Shown here one piece after another: positions 1-10,413 of a DNA stretch of 64,000 nucleotides; the first letter of the stretch is position 1, and every line of letters starts with the position of its first letter. The notes below the pieces were generated by a model, which saw nothing but the letters and a program-made list of their open reading frames with translations, was not told the DNA's origin and searched no databases. Source of the DNA: Luscinia megarhynchos (Eukaryota; Chordata; Aves; Passeriformes; Turdidae); assembly GCA_034336665.1 (NCBI GenBank), contig CM067589.1:4059290-4123289 (forward strand), given 5' to 3'. Made by a program: the position numbers and the translations under genes.

Positions 1-600
1 TGCCGACTAGCACAAGATTTGTTTCCCTAAAAAATCTTTCTAAAGTTAGCTGTTCACGTACATGACCTAAACAAAAACAAAAACAAATCAATTGTCTGTC
101 TTTTTCTTTTGCCCTAGTTACTCTCCACCACAAATTAAAACAACAGGTGCAAACAACACAAATTCATGGGTGACACTTTAAGCCATGGTTAGCACATTCC
201 CAGTGTGTTAATTGTTTTTGGACCCTCTCAATAACAGGCGTTACCAGTCTCTTTTTCTGGAGTTGCAGCTCCTCAAATAAACCAGTTAACACTGACTGCC
301 TGAGGCTCCTGAGGAAACTTTCAATCCGCCTGGGCTGTTCCCATTGGTCAAGTAGGAGTCTAATACTTTCCCATCAGTGCTGTTCTCCCTCCAGGCTCAA
401 TGAGGTTGCATTTCGCTGCTAATTCAGGATGTCTAAATTACTTTAATGCACTTCTCATAATAATTTTAAATTGGTATTTCAAACAGTAGTGCTATAAAAT
501 AACATTTTTGATTATATATAAAAACTACATCCCCTTTGGTCTTAAGGTACAGTGCTTTCATGCCAATTTCATATAGACTGTAGTGTGTAGGCAACAAATA
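1..600. other. AT-rich non-coding stretch
   Basis: I see no supportable gene here. The sequence is AT-rich with short broken frames. It adjoins a minus-strand retroviral integrase fragment and may be more decayed retroviral DNA, but I recognise no domain. Confidence 0.4.
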
Positions 601-619
601 CCCTCTTTAAGCTTATCAT

Positions 620-930
620 GGGTTCATTACAATTTCTATATGTTTTTGAACCTAATCCAAATCTTGGAATAATATGCTCCAACAAAATTATGAGCTGTAG
701 CCTGAGCCGCAGGAAATGCTTTTACCCACTGAGTCAATTGCTCTAATATAACCAGCAGATATTTCCACCTGCTAATTCTGAGTAATTTGGTGAAATCAGC
801 TTGGATCTTTTCGAATTGCTTATGGGATGTTGGACAGACTCCAGAGGGAGGACTCCTCAACACCTTTTTTTTGTTCACCTTCTGACGTGTGAGCCATCCT
901 TGAGTAGTTTGTTTCCCAAACTTCAAATAT
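620..930 (-). mobile_element. Endogenous retrovirus integrase fragment (class I-like)
   Basis: An open minus-strand stretch of about 96 codons resembles the start of the integrase catalytic core of gamma-type (ERV1) retroviruses. It has a 'QADFT' segment carrying the first catalytic Asp, then 'RWKYLLVI' and 'WVKAFPAAQATA', the usual beta-strand and following motif. The second Asp and the Glu of the DDE triad are not present in the open part. It is a dead fragment in opposite orientation to the element that follows. The family assignment comes from motif recognition only. Confidence 0.7.
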
Positions 931-1689
931 TCTTATACACCCATAAAATTTAAAAAAGTGCTCACAAAGTGCCCTTGTTCCCCATGAGTCCTTCTATGTA
1001 GGTTGCTTCAGATTGTCGGGCTAAAGGTTTTGGTATTACTTTCCTACTTTTGGGCAGAATCCATATTCCTTATTTCAGGTTTGCCCCTAGCTGTGCTAAG
1101 GAAAAGTATGGTGTTTCATTTTGTGCTTCTGCCTCCTGAAAAGTCATAATTCCACTGTTGTTTTCCCTTAGGACAGCTTTTTTTGCTTCATTGTCAGCCA
1201 TCGTCAGTTGTTTCCTCTTGTTTTAATATCTCTGTGTTTGTGGTTGCTTGTGATTCCTTGACTGCTGCCATTAGAATCCTGGCTTTTATTTTATGTGTTT
1301 TTCCTTATCTCTTCTAACATACACTTTTTTGCGTTTCCCTTAAAAACTCCTGCAGCTCCCTATCCTGCCAATCTTCCAATAATATGATCCCCAGTGAAAT
1401 GTCCTGAGGAATACTGCTCCCCTTCTGGGAACGTCCCCTCTTGGTCATTCCCAGGCATACTGGGTTATCGTGAATTTTTCTCATAATTTGCAAGCCCTGG
1501 GTCGGAGGTTTTACTCTTCCTCTGACCCATCTTGGGCGGCAACAGACTAAGAAATCTCCTGTATCTTAGTCTCCCTCATTCTCCCTCACTCGTTTTGTGG
1601 TTCAACTCTCTCGCTTAGTATTGCTCTATTACACTATTTCATCTCTTGCCAACTACTTGTCTTCCTTCTAATTCCCTAATTTCCCTTCT
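931..1689. other. Decayed sequence between two retroviral fragments
   Basis: No open frame or recognisable domain of useful length is visible. The stretch is T-rich on the plus strand. It lies between the minus-strand integrase scrap and the plus-strand element and is plausibly further decayed retroviral internal sequence. Confidence 0.35.
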
Positions 1690-1984
1690 CAATCATTACC
1701 CAATGAGATACTGTCCTGTCTTAGTTTAGCAAACTGTCCTACAAATATGGATTGGGTTTTCAAGAAAGTGCCTTCTTTAGCCCAAGAAGTTGTGTGTTGC
1801 TGTTATTTGCTTTCCTTACCATGAAAGCAACAATTTAATAGTAACAATTGTATATAAATGAATACAAACAAAATTGCAAAGTGTGCTGCAAGATTTTACG
1901 GGGCAGATTGTTTATCATCTGCCCGGCCGTAAGCTACTGCATATGGCAAAGATAGTTAAGCTGTCCTTGAGACCCAAAAGTAGT

Positions 1985-2283
1985 TGTGTGCTGGTGCAAA
2001 GTCCTACCGTCTTCATTGACTGGTCAGGCAAAATGTGGAAGGCCATTGTTACCTGGAAGGATGACTCTGGCTGGCAAAGGTTGGAGGGTCATGAAACAGG
2101 TTCTGCTCAGATAATTGAGTTGAAGGCTGTCACAATGGCTTTCCAACGGTTTTCCCAGGTACCTTTGAATTTGATCACTGACTCTTCTTATGTTGCAGAC
2201 ATAACTCAGCATTTGGATGGCTCACTCCTGAAGGAGGTTGACAACATCGTGTTGTTGCAGCTGTTGAAGTCCTTGTGGTGAGT
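1985..2283 (+). pseudogene. Retroviral RNase H remnant
   Basis: The frame carries an RNase H-like fold. 'VFIDWSG' holds the first metal-binding Asp, 'ELKAVTMAF' the Glu, and 'LITDSSYVAD' the next Asp. The preceding reverse transcriptase is absent and the frame stops soon after 'LLQLLKSLW', so the final Asp region is lost. It sits between a degraded LTR and the integrase remnant of the same element. Confidence 0.75.
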
Positions 2284-2459
2284 GATTCACGCCCGAAGTT
2301 CATCTGTATTATGTTTTGCATCTATGGAGTCACACAGACTTGCCAGATTTTCTAATGGAGGGTAATCCCAGGGCTGATAGGCTGGCTAACCCTGTGTGAG
2401 TGGCACCTCAGCCTGACAAGATCACACAAACCCAGGCATCGCAGGGTTTTTTCCATTAA

Positions 2460-3266
2460 AATGCACATACACTGCAGAAGCAATTTCATCTAACAGCCAC
2501 TGAAGCTCATGGCATTGTCAACTCTTGTGATGACTGTCACGGCTTTGCTGCATCTTTACCAGCTGGGGTGACCTCCAGGGGTCTAAAGGCCCTGCAACTT
2601 TGGCAGACAGATATCACTCATGTTGCTGAATTTGGCCGGTTTAAGTATGTGCATGTGTTTGTTGACACCTTTTCTTCTGGCATGTGGGCATCTGCTTGTA
2701 CTGGGGAGAAAGGTTGCCATGTGATTGCCCATTGGAGAATGGCCTTTGCAATCTTGGGCATACCTTCTGCTGTAAAAACTGACAATGGCCCTGCTTACAT
2801 CTCTCAAAAGACAAGGCAGTTCTTGCATATGTGGGGACTATCACATAAGTTTGGCACTCCACATGCTCCAACAGGTCAGGCCATTATCAAACACTCTCAT
2901 GGTACTCTGAAGCATGTTTTGGACAAAGAGAAAAGGGGAACGGCTGGGGAAACACCACACAGCCGATTGGAAAAAGCTTTGTATACCATCAATCACCTTA
3001 CTGTGCCACAAGATTCCAATAATCCTGTTATTGTGAATCACTTCACCTCATTACAGGCTTTGGATAAGACACGCCTGCCTCAAGCAAAGGACTTTATATG
3101 GGACTTGATCACAAACAAGTGGAAGGACAAACATGACCTTATCGTTTGGGGTTGTGGGTATGCTGACCAACGTGCTGATCGCCAACCAGATGGCCCCTCT
3201 ACAAGCAGAGGAGGAATACTCATCTGCTCATGTTGGAACTGTTTTAACCCAGTGAAATACTGTTAG
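2460..3266 (+). pseudogene. Retroviral integrase remnant
   Basis: The 5' part shows the 'CDDCHG' Cys pair of the zinc-binding N-terminal domain. The catalytic core follows, with 'WQTDITHV' (first Asp) and 'KTDNGPAY' (second Asp). At the place where the third catalytic acid (Glu) is expected after 'GQAII' the frame reads Lys, so the DDE triad is broken. The C-terminal part degenerates after about 3150. It is a fragment of the deleted element and not a functional enzyme. Confidence 0.8.
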
Positions 3267-3514
3267 ATAGGTTTTCTGGAATGTATTAGAGATAAGAGGT
3301 CTGGTGAATGGTGGTGTCTTTATGCTGTAGCATTAGAGAAATAGTGTTTTGATAATTAGCTTTGCAGGGAAGAAAGAATCAGGTTTGAAGATTTCCCTGG
3401 GCACTTCAGATGTCTCCAGGTCTTCTGAGTTGTGTTTGTTCTCCTTTGCAAAGGTCCCTGTGGGGGATTGAAAACACTTCTCTTCCTTTTCTTTTTTAAA
3501 CCAAAAGGGGGACT

Positions 3515-3880
3515 TGTGGACACAGCTAGAGGCCTAGGAAAATTCCTGCCAGGGTTCTTTCCCAGGCTCCAAGTCCTCTTAGCTCTAGCTCAGATTCTTT
3601 TCCATGCTGTGATCATTCTCAGCTCTGGCCAGGATTCTTTCCCAGGATGATCGTTTTATCAGAGAGAGAAAGGAATTAATAATATAGATTAGCACCTGGT
3701 GTTAAACCATGGGACAGTGTGCGAAGCACGCGACATAGGAGCTTTCTCCTGTTCCCCAATTAGCTACTGTCCTGTCTTAGTTTAGAGAATCGCCCTATAA
3801 ATATGGATTGAGTTTTCAATAAAGTGCCTTCTTTTGCCCAAGAAGGTGTGTTGCTATTATTTGTTTTCCCCAGCGTGACA
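3515..3880 (+). mobile_element. LTR of the deleted endogenous retrovirus
   Basis: The LTR begins 'TGTGGACACAG' directly after a purine-rich tract (aaccaaaaggggga, about 3500-3513), as expected for a polypurine tract. It contains 'ctataaatatgg' (TATA-like) and 'caataaagtg' (poly(A) signal), and ends near 'agcgtgaca' at 3880. The next bases 'gcggcatctggcg' resemble the start of an internal region rather than host flank. This suggests a second, truncated internal region downstream. Confidence 0.65.
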
Positions 3881-5959
3881 GCGGCATCTGGCGTTTCCAT
3901 GAATATTGCACTCAACTGAGATCGCGCTCGAGCGAAACAGCGCTCGACAGTTTTGCCCACTGCAAGGTCAAACTTTTTATTTCTAGATGTTGCTTATCAA
4001 ACCTACATTCTTCTACTACTTCATCCTTCGGCTCCCACATTTGGAGGATTCCATCTGTTTTTTCCCATTTCCTTTTCTTTTCCTTTGAAACAATTAAGTA
4101 CAATCTTGCTTATATGGTTACAATGTAGTTAGCACGAATCACATTTATCACACCCCTCCCCAGGATTTCGCCAATTTGCTGATGATTTGTACCCTCCCCT
4201 TGAACCTCCCCCATATTTCAGCTGTTGTGTCCTCACATTTTCTGCCTCTTGCCCTGGCCACATCTCTATTCACAGCACAGCTGAGGCGAGGCTGCTGCAC
4301 TGAAGGTGTGGATTACAGACAATGATTGGGCAGGCAGAATCACGGCTGGCTGTGAGCCAATGTCTTGGGGTGACCTTAGGATACTTGTATCCCCAACCGT
4401 CTGTTCTGTTGGGGTTGAAAATTAAGTTCTGCAGCTTTGAGACTGATTCCAGGAGTGAAGGGGGAGAGAAAAAGTGCAGAGTTTGTTATCAGAGACTGCA
4501 CTTGCTCCCCTGCATCCTTCACACAGACTGTGTTGTCTGCAGTGGGCAGCAGGAGAGAGTTCTCCTTTTTTTTTGGTTAGTTTTTCTAACTAGCTGAGGC
4601 AAAGAAGTTTTTTTCCCCTTTTGCTTAAAATTGTTTGAACCTGCTCTGGACTGAAAACCCAGAAGAGCAAAGAAGATCATAGGTCAGGCCCACCAGGCCT
4701 GCCCTGGGCTGTGACATTTTCCAACATGAGAAAAACTGACTGAGTGAGCTGGGCTGCAACCCAATGAAAGGGACTCTGCTGAATTTGTCAACTCTGCAAA
4801 GCAACAACAGGTTTTATTACTTAATATTGTTCATTTTTGTGATGAGAAGAGTTTTGACTGTTGAATAAACAGGTTTTTTTCCACATCTCTGTGAAGAAAT
4901 ATTTCCCTGAACCAGCTGTGGGAGGGACTGATTGAATCTGGTTTCCTAGAGGAACCCCATTCAAAAAATTTCTCCCACATTTGCCCTAAACAGGACAGCC
5001 AGTCACACTCTGGCTCTGGAGGATTGCTGCCTCTGCTCTGCAAGCTTTAATGGGAGCTCCTCCCTTCCACCCTCATCCCTTCCAGCAGACAGGTTTCAGG
5101 AGGATCCTCATACACATACTACAGTCCAGTGTGTTTTTACAGAACAGGGCATGGGGCAATGCCAGCACGCTCTAAAGGATTTATCTGCAGGTTTTCTTTA
5201 GGCCAAAGCCACATAAAATTTGGAACATCCTGGAGGTTTCACTGGCTGGGCTCATAACCAAGGAGGGTCAGGGAAATGAGGGCTGAGTCCCTTCCAGGGT
5301 GTAACTCTGGAGCCAGAGCTGCCATGGAGGGCTCAGAGAGGCTCAGGCAGGGCTCTCCCCTTCTCCTGCAGACACTGACCCTGCTCCTCCAGGCCTGCAC
5401 CTGGCCAGGGCACTTGCTGATCTGCACCTGGGACTTCCCAGCTGGACCCCAGCCTTTGTCATCACCATGGACTTGCCAGATCAGCTAGAACACCAGTGCT
5501 TGAGGCTGAGAGGCTCCCAGTGGCCTTGTCCCTTATCTCCTCTGCTTGGTGATTTCTGATTTCCCAAGGACATCTCTGATGGCAGTCAGCCCCTCTGATA
5601 AGAACCAGGATCTTTGCCTGGCCCTGGCCAACTCTCCCCATTTCAATCATCTGAAAGGAGGGGAAACAAAATAACAAAAATAAAAAAGTCCAGGTGGAAC
5701 CAGCCCACATGCATTGTCCCATGGACTTTCTCCAAAGGTCTCTGATGGGATATGCACTCAACAGATACTTCATTCCTCTCCCTGTGCACTGTGGGTTCTG
5801 AGAACAAGCCCAGATCTCTCTAGCTTTTTGAGAAGATGGTGACAAAAACGCAGAGAATGTCATGAGCCCCTCTCTAAGCCACAATCTGGGGTTGTGAGAA
5901 CAAAAGCAGTGAATGACATGGCTGCAGGCAGGCTGAGGTTTCCTGTTTCAGCTCCTCAC

Positions 5960-5972
5960 CACAGTTATAGAG
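5960..5972 (+). promoter_or_regulatory. Degenerate TATA-like box, copy 1
   Basis: The three units share a 'cctcaccaca.ttata.ag' block about 75 bases before the start codon. Here it reads 'cacagttatagagg', weaker than 'cacatttatagagg' in unit 2 and 'cacatttataaagg' in unit 3. Confidence 0.45.
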
Positions 5973-6036
5973 GTTATCATTCTGTACCTATCTCCTCCCT
6001 GGCCACAGCAACTGGTAATCAGGACAGTGGCAGAAG

Positions 6037-8391
6037 ATGCTGCTTCTCCTTCTGATCTCAAGTGCTTTTCTCCTGCCCTGGGCTGGGGCGGGTGAGTACA
6101 CAGAGAGGGGATGTAGACAGGAACAGGCAAGGGCACTGATGGGCACTGAGTAGTCAATCTCAGGCAAGGTTCTTGCATTCTCTCTTATCTCTACTCTCCT
6201 ACTTTTCTCTCTCTTCTTATCTCTCAGCTCAGGCTGTGCCTGAAACCAGTGAGGCATTACAGGCACCAGAGCTGTGACCTTTGCTGGCATTTTAGTGATC
6301 CTGAGCCAGGGGTGGTCAGTCACCCCAGACAGTGCTGCTTGTCTTTCTCTCCATTGCACCAGCATCAATGCTTTGGACAGCCCCAGGAAGGAGAGGTGCT
6401 GGTATCACTGGCACATGACATCAGAGGATGACCCTCTACTTTCATGCAGCCCCAAACTTGAGAGAAAATAGCAGAATACATCATGTTAACATTTCCCATC
6501 TCTCTTCCAGAAAGGATCATTGGTGGAAGGAAGTGAAGCCCCACTCCAGACCCTACATGGCTTTTTTAAGTACACAAACCTTTAATCAGTTTGACTCAAA
6601 TACTTACTCTTGTGGTGGGTTCCTGATTCGCCGAGATGCAGTGCTCTCAGCAGCTCACTGTGTTCCTAAAAAAGGGTAAGACCCTGTCTTTCTTGTTCGG
6701 GTGATTTTTCCCAGCCTCACATAGTGCCAACGGGCCTCAGCCCTTGTCTGGGCTAGAACCAGCACCCTGTCTGTCTTCAGCCAGATCAGGGATCTCTGGA
6801 GCTGAGTGATCCTCTGTGAGTTACAGGAATTGTCTGCCAGGGGCTGAGTGTCCTTGGGGACAGGAATGCTCAGAGGGGATCTCCAGGGTCATGGATCCTG
6901 CCATGGCTTAGAGCTACTGCTTGACACGAGGGTCCAGTGTCTCCCCTCCCCTGCTTCCCTTTTCCATCAGCGTGGGGCAGCTCCCACCTGTGTGAGTGTG
7001 GGGTGAGGGATCCTCAGCTGGGCTGTGGAAGGAACCCAGGTTGCAGAGGAGAACTTGCTGAGAGCTGATATTTGGGGCGGTTTATCCCAGCACCAGCTCC
7101 CTCCAACCCCCTGCACTGAGGGCTGTGCTCCTGTGGCCAATGCAGCTGGAACATGTTGGTGTTTCCTGGCAGGAAAGTGAACATCACTGTGACTCTGGGA
7201 GCCCACAACATCAGGGTCCAAGAACCGAGCCAGCAGAGGATCCCTGTTGCACGCTGGGTCATCCATCCCAAAATATTCCCCTGTTGGCTACATAAATGAC
7301 ATTGTGCTGCTGAAGGTATGGTCCAACACATCCTTCCTGCCTGAGGGATCTCCCCCTGCTCACCTCCCCAAACCTCTCAACTTGTCCCTAATCCTTGGCT
7401 GGCTCTAACCCCTGTGTTCTCTCTGCCTGACAGCTGGAAGAAAAAGGCCAGGATCAATAAGAATGTGCAACTTATCTCCATACCCAGGAGAAACGAACGT
7501 GTGAGGGCAGGGAACTAAATGTATGGTGGCTGGCTGGGGCCAGACCTCTTTGACAGGGCTCCCCAGTGATGTGATGATGGAGGTGGAAGTGAAGGTGCAA
7601 AATGAGGAACCATGTCTTGAGTTATTCAGTAATTATCAGTGTCAGTCCATGATGTGTGTTGGTGATGAGAACACTGGAAAGACAACTTACCGTGTAAGTG
7701 TTGTTCTGGGCTGCAAGGTTGGGAGGAGTTTGGGACTGGACAGTCAGCTTGGTGCTCAGGTGAAGGATAAAATGCCACCAGTGTGAATGAGGAACTTCAG
7801 AATGATGAGCTGAAGGTCTCAAGTTGATGAGCTCCTTGAATTGGGGTTCATTATCCTAAGTATCAACATAATTTGCTTTTTTTCTTACTTTGGGATGTTC
7901 TAGCCAGCCTAGCCAGTGCTTCAGTGTGTAAATTATTTGTGATACCCTTCTTAGGATGGCTTGCATATTACCCCATGTCTAAAGTAGGTCTATGTTCTTT
8001 TTGTGCTTTTGAATCTCAAAGAGCCTGGTGGCCTGAATTGTTTCATGGGTGGGCTTAGAGGAGTAGTGAGGCAGCTACAGACCCTGCAGAACTGGAGGAG
8101 GGGGAGGTGGTTGGAACAGGAGGTTCTTCACATGGAGGTAGGGAAAAGGAAACTTGTTCCTCAAGGCAGGGAGAGCATGTCTGACTCCTCTCACTCCTTT
8201 CATGGCACAGGGTGATTCTGGTGGCCCATTAGTCTGCAATCAGAAGGCTCATGGCATTGTTTCCCATGGACGCGAATTCTGCCTCTTCCCTAAGGTATTC
8301 ACGAAAATCTCCTATTTTGAGCTCCTGGATACGTCAGCAGCTGAGGAAGTTTGCACTCCAAGAGCTGCCTGGCTCTCCATCCCCTGACTAA
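6037..8391 (+). pseudogene. Granzyme/chymase-like serine protease, frameshifted copy 1
   Basis: Five exons align with the intact copies: 6037-6091 (signal peptide), 6511-6675 (His exon, 'SAAHC'), 7173-7315 (Asp exon, 'NDIVLLK'), 7434-7693 and 8211-8391 (Ser exon, 'GDSGGP'). All GT/AG splice sites are kept. Exon lengths are 165, 143, 260 and 181 against 166, 142, 258 and 180 in both intact copies. This means one base lost in exon 2 (after 'attggtgg'), one gained in exon 3 (near 'cccaaaatatt'), two gained in exon 4 (near 'cagctggaag' and 'gcagggaact') and one gained in exon 5 (near 'gagctcctgg'). The reading frame is therefore broken, although every catalytic codon survives. It is a young pseudogene, or a good gene with base errors in the assembly. 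The sequence alone cannot decide. Confidence 0.85.
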
Positions 8392-8613
8392 AATGCTCAG
8401 TGCCCCTTCTCCACTGTGCATCAAACACCTGCTGGTGCTCAGAAGCTCCCAGGGGCAGCTGAACTGGGCTCAGAGAAGCCCCCATGGTGCAGGCACAGGC
8501 TTTTGCAGTAAGGAGAGTCTCCGTGGCCAAGTGAAAATGCAGGTTCCAAGTACACACAGCTTCCCATTGTTCCCTTTTTCCCACTGCTGCTTCAGCTCTG
8601 CTTTCTGGCCATC

Positions 8614-8619
8614 AATAAA
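8614..8619 (+). terminator. Poly(A) signal of protease copy 1
   Basis: An AATAAA lies about 225 bases after the homologous stop position. The same signal occurs at the matching place in both intact copies. Confidence 0.7.
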
Positions 8620-8734
8620 GGCATGTTCAAACTTGCTGGTGTCTGCAGCCTTCTTGGGAACTGGATGCAAACCCTGAGTGTGAGAGTGAGGAGATGATAT
8701 TCCTTGAGAGAAGCTGAGTGAGACTGTGGGTGGG

Positions 8735-9310
8735 TGTCCTAGGTTACAATGTAAAGTTGTGCCCAAAAGTCTGTATTCTCTCACCATCTGCAGAAACCAG
8801 GTGGGGCAGTGTTTCTTATCTCTGTGGAGATATCCTCTGCTAATGGTCCATCTGTTAAAAACCAGATGGAGCTATGTTCTTTATCTTTCTAATGACCCAT
8901 CCTTCCTCCAGGGAGATATCTCCTGTTAATGGGCCATTGAGTCCCACTGCATGACAGATAAAATTACATCATCCCACTGGGAGATACTTCAGCCAGGGTG
9001 AGGAACCAAAAATTTCCTATCTAGATAGAAAGTGATGTTTGGAACACCAAACCTGCCCTTAATCACTAGCTTCCAGAGGACAAGAGCTATCAGGATCACT
9101 GCCAGGATTTCTACAGGATCACTGCTTCAACAAACTGCTTCATCTGGTCTGTTACCACCACCCTACCTAGCAGGGTGTCAGGTTGTATTCTGACTGTGTC
9201 TGTGGGTTTTTTTTGTACTATTGCATGCATTTTATTTTTCTGTTTCTTTCCTACTAAATTATACTTCTGACTTGGAGTCTCTCACTGGTTTTGGTTTCAA
9301 AACCGTCATA
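8735..9310 (+). mobile_element. Solo LTR in unit 1
   Basis: A 576-base insert starts 'TGTCCTAGGTTAC' and ends 'AAACCGTCATA'; the unit 3 copy keeps the CA end. It is flanked by the direct repeat GTGGG (8730-8734 and 9311-9315). Unit 2 has no insert here and reads straight through 'gtgggtgggacagtgcag'. The 5-base target duplication fits an ERVL-type or related avian LTR. Confidence 0.85.
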
Positions 9311-9829
9311 GTGGGATGATTCAATACAGGTCTCAATGCCCAGATGCTGTAAGTGCTCCCCTTGCCTCCATCAGCCTCTTGCAGTCAAGCCAGCAGGTTG
9401 ATCCAAGAGCCTGTACAGAACATTTATCCAGCCTGTTAGGAGCAGAGGCATCTCCACATGCAAGGGGAGATCTAGAACCAACTTGAAACCCTCTTAGGAT
9501 GCTTAGACAGACTAATGACCAGCCTGTTTACACTCTGTCTCCCCTTCAATGTCCTGTGAACCTCAGATGAAGCATTTTCCTTGCATCTGTTAAATGCCTG
9601 TGGGTTGAACTGGAAACTTTCTCCCATTGGATCAGCTGATCAGACTTGATTGAGCCAGGAGGTGCCCCTGTGGTGTGGTGATGGGATGGATAATTGTCAA
9701 ATATGGCTGAGGCAAAAGTAGTACTGCAGAGACAAGCCTGATCACTTGTGCTAAAGAAGAGTTTTATTTCTTTTAGGCCTACTTATTTTTGTTCATTTTT
9801 GTTATAAATTACTCACCAAAATCAGGTAG

Positions 9830-10413
9830 TGTAGGAGTCAGCCTGACCTGCATTCCAGGCCAAGCAACCATTACTGAAGAAGACCTGTACCCCAGCCCTA
9901 GGCCTTGGCAGTCAACTCTTTGAGTTGTGGCGATCCCAAAATAAGTTGTTCCAAGGAGTTATGGGATGGCCCATGTTAATGCCTCATACATATTCCCAAC
10001 CCTCATTTTCCAGTCATCATCACCACTCCCAGCCCCTAGAATGTTCCCCCTTCCTTGTGTCCTCATTGGCTCTCAACTGATGCAATGTCCCACCCCGCCT
10101 AACCCACTGGACCTTACCTTCCCTTACCCCACCTCTGCATCACTTTCCCCTATACCCATTGGATCCTAACATCGACTCCACCCCCTTTCCTGCCCCAAAT
10201 TTATACACTGGACCTCCCTACATCTTGGCCTTCAACCATCGACTCCTAGTAAGAGCTGGTTAGTGTGTTTGGTTTTCTGGGGCTCGTCCCACATTTGTTT
10301 TCACTATTATTAAAGTATTTGATAATGCTAGTCTTCTTTTATTATGCCACGATAGCCCTAATATCAGAGGAACTCTAAAAAGTAATGTTGGGGACCACCC
10401 TCACCCCTGACTG
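9830..10413 (+). mobile_element. Solo LTR-like insert between units 1 and 2
   Basis: Relative to the uninterrupted sequence at about 15750-15775 ('caccaaagttgggtaggtc'), this site holds 584 extra bases flanked by GGTAG (9825-9829 and 10414-10418). The insert starts 'TGTAGGAGTCAG'. It contains a TATA-like 'aatttatacac' near 10199 and 'attaaag' near 10308, in the order expected of U3-R-U5. Its last bases are not CA, so the 3' edge may be mutated or misplaced by a few bases. Confidence 0.65.

Larger units (their letters stand above)
1690..3880 (+). mobile_element. Deleted endogenous retrovirus (class II-like) with LTR remnants at both ends
   Basis: A partial LTR (about 1690-1840) and a fuller LTR (3515-3880) share a segment around 'ctgtcctgtcttagttta', followed by 'aatatggattg' and a 'gccttcttt.gcccaagaag' block. 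Between them lie only an RNase H remnant and an integrase remnant. Gag, protease, most of reverse transcriptase and env are missing. The order LTR-RNase H-integrase-purine tract-LTR sets the plus orientation. This is an old, internally deleted copy that cannot produce virus. Confidence 0.75.
4085..9829 (+). repeat. Segmental duplication unit 1 (granzyme-like block)
   Basis: From about 4085 the sequence matches the blocks at 10.4-15.8 kb and 15.8-23.2 kb over upstream DNA, exons, introns and downstream DNA. One example is 'ggtgtggattacagacaatg', seen near 4305, 11093 and 16417. The 5' end is truncated next to retroviral DNA. This unit holds the damaged protease copy and a solo LTR at 8735-9310 that is shared with unit 3. 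Confidence 0.85.

Noticed and set aside
10278..10296. Sequence 'tggggctcgtcccacat' resembling a tRNA-Pro primer binding site
   Set aside because: It lies between the TATA-like box and the poly(A) signal of a coherent LTR flanked by GGTAG, so it cannot follow U5. Chance similarity is likelier.
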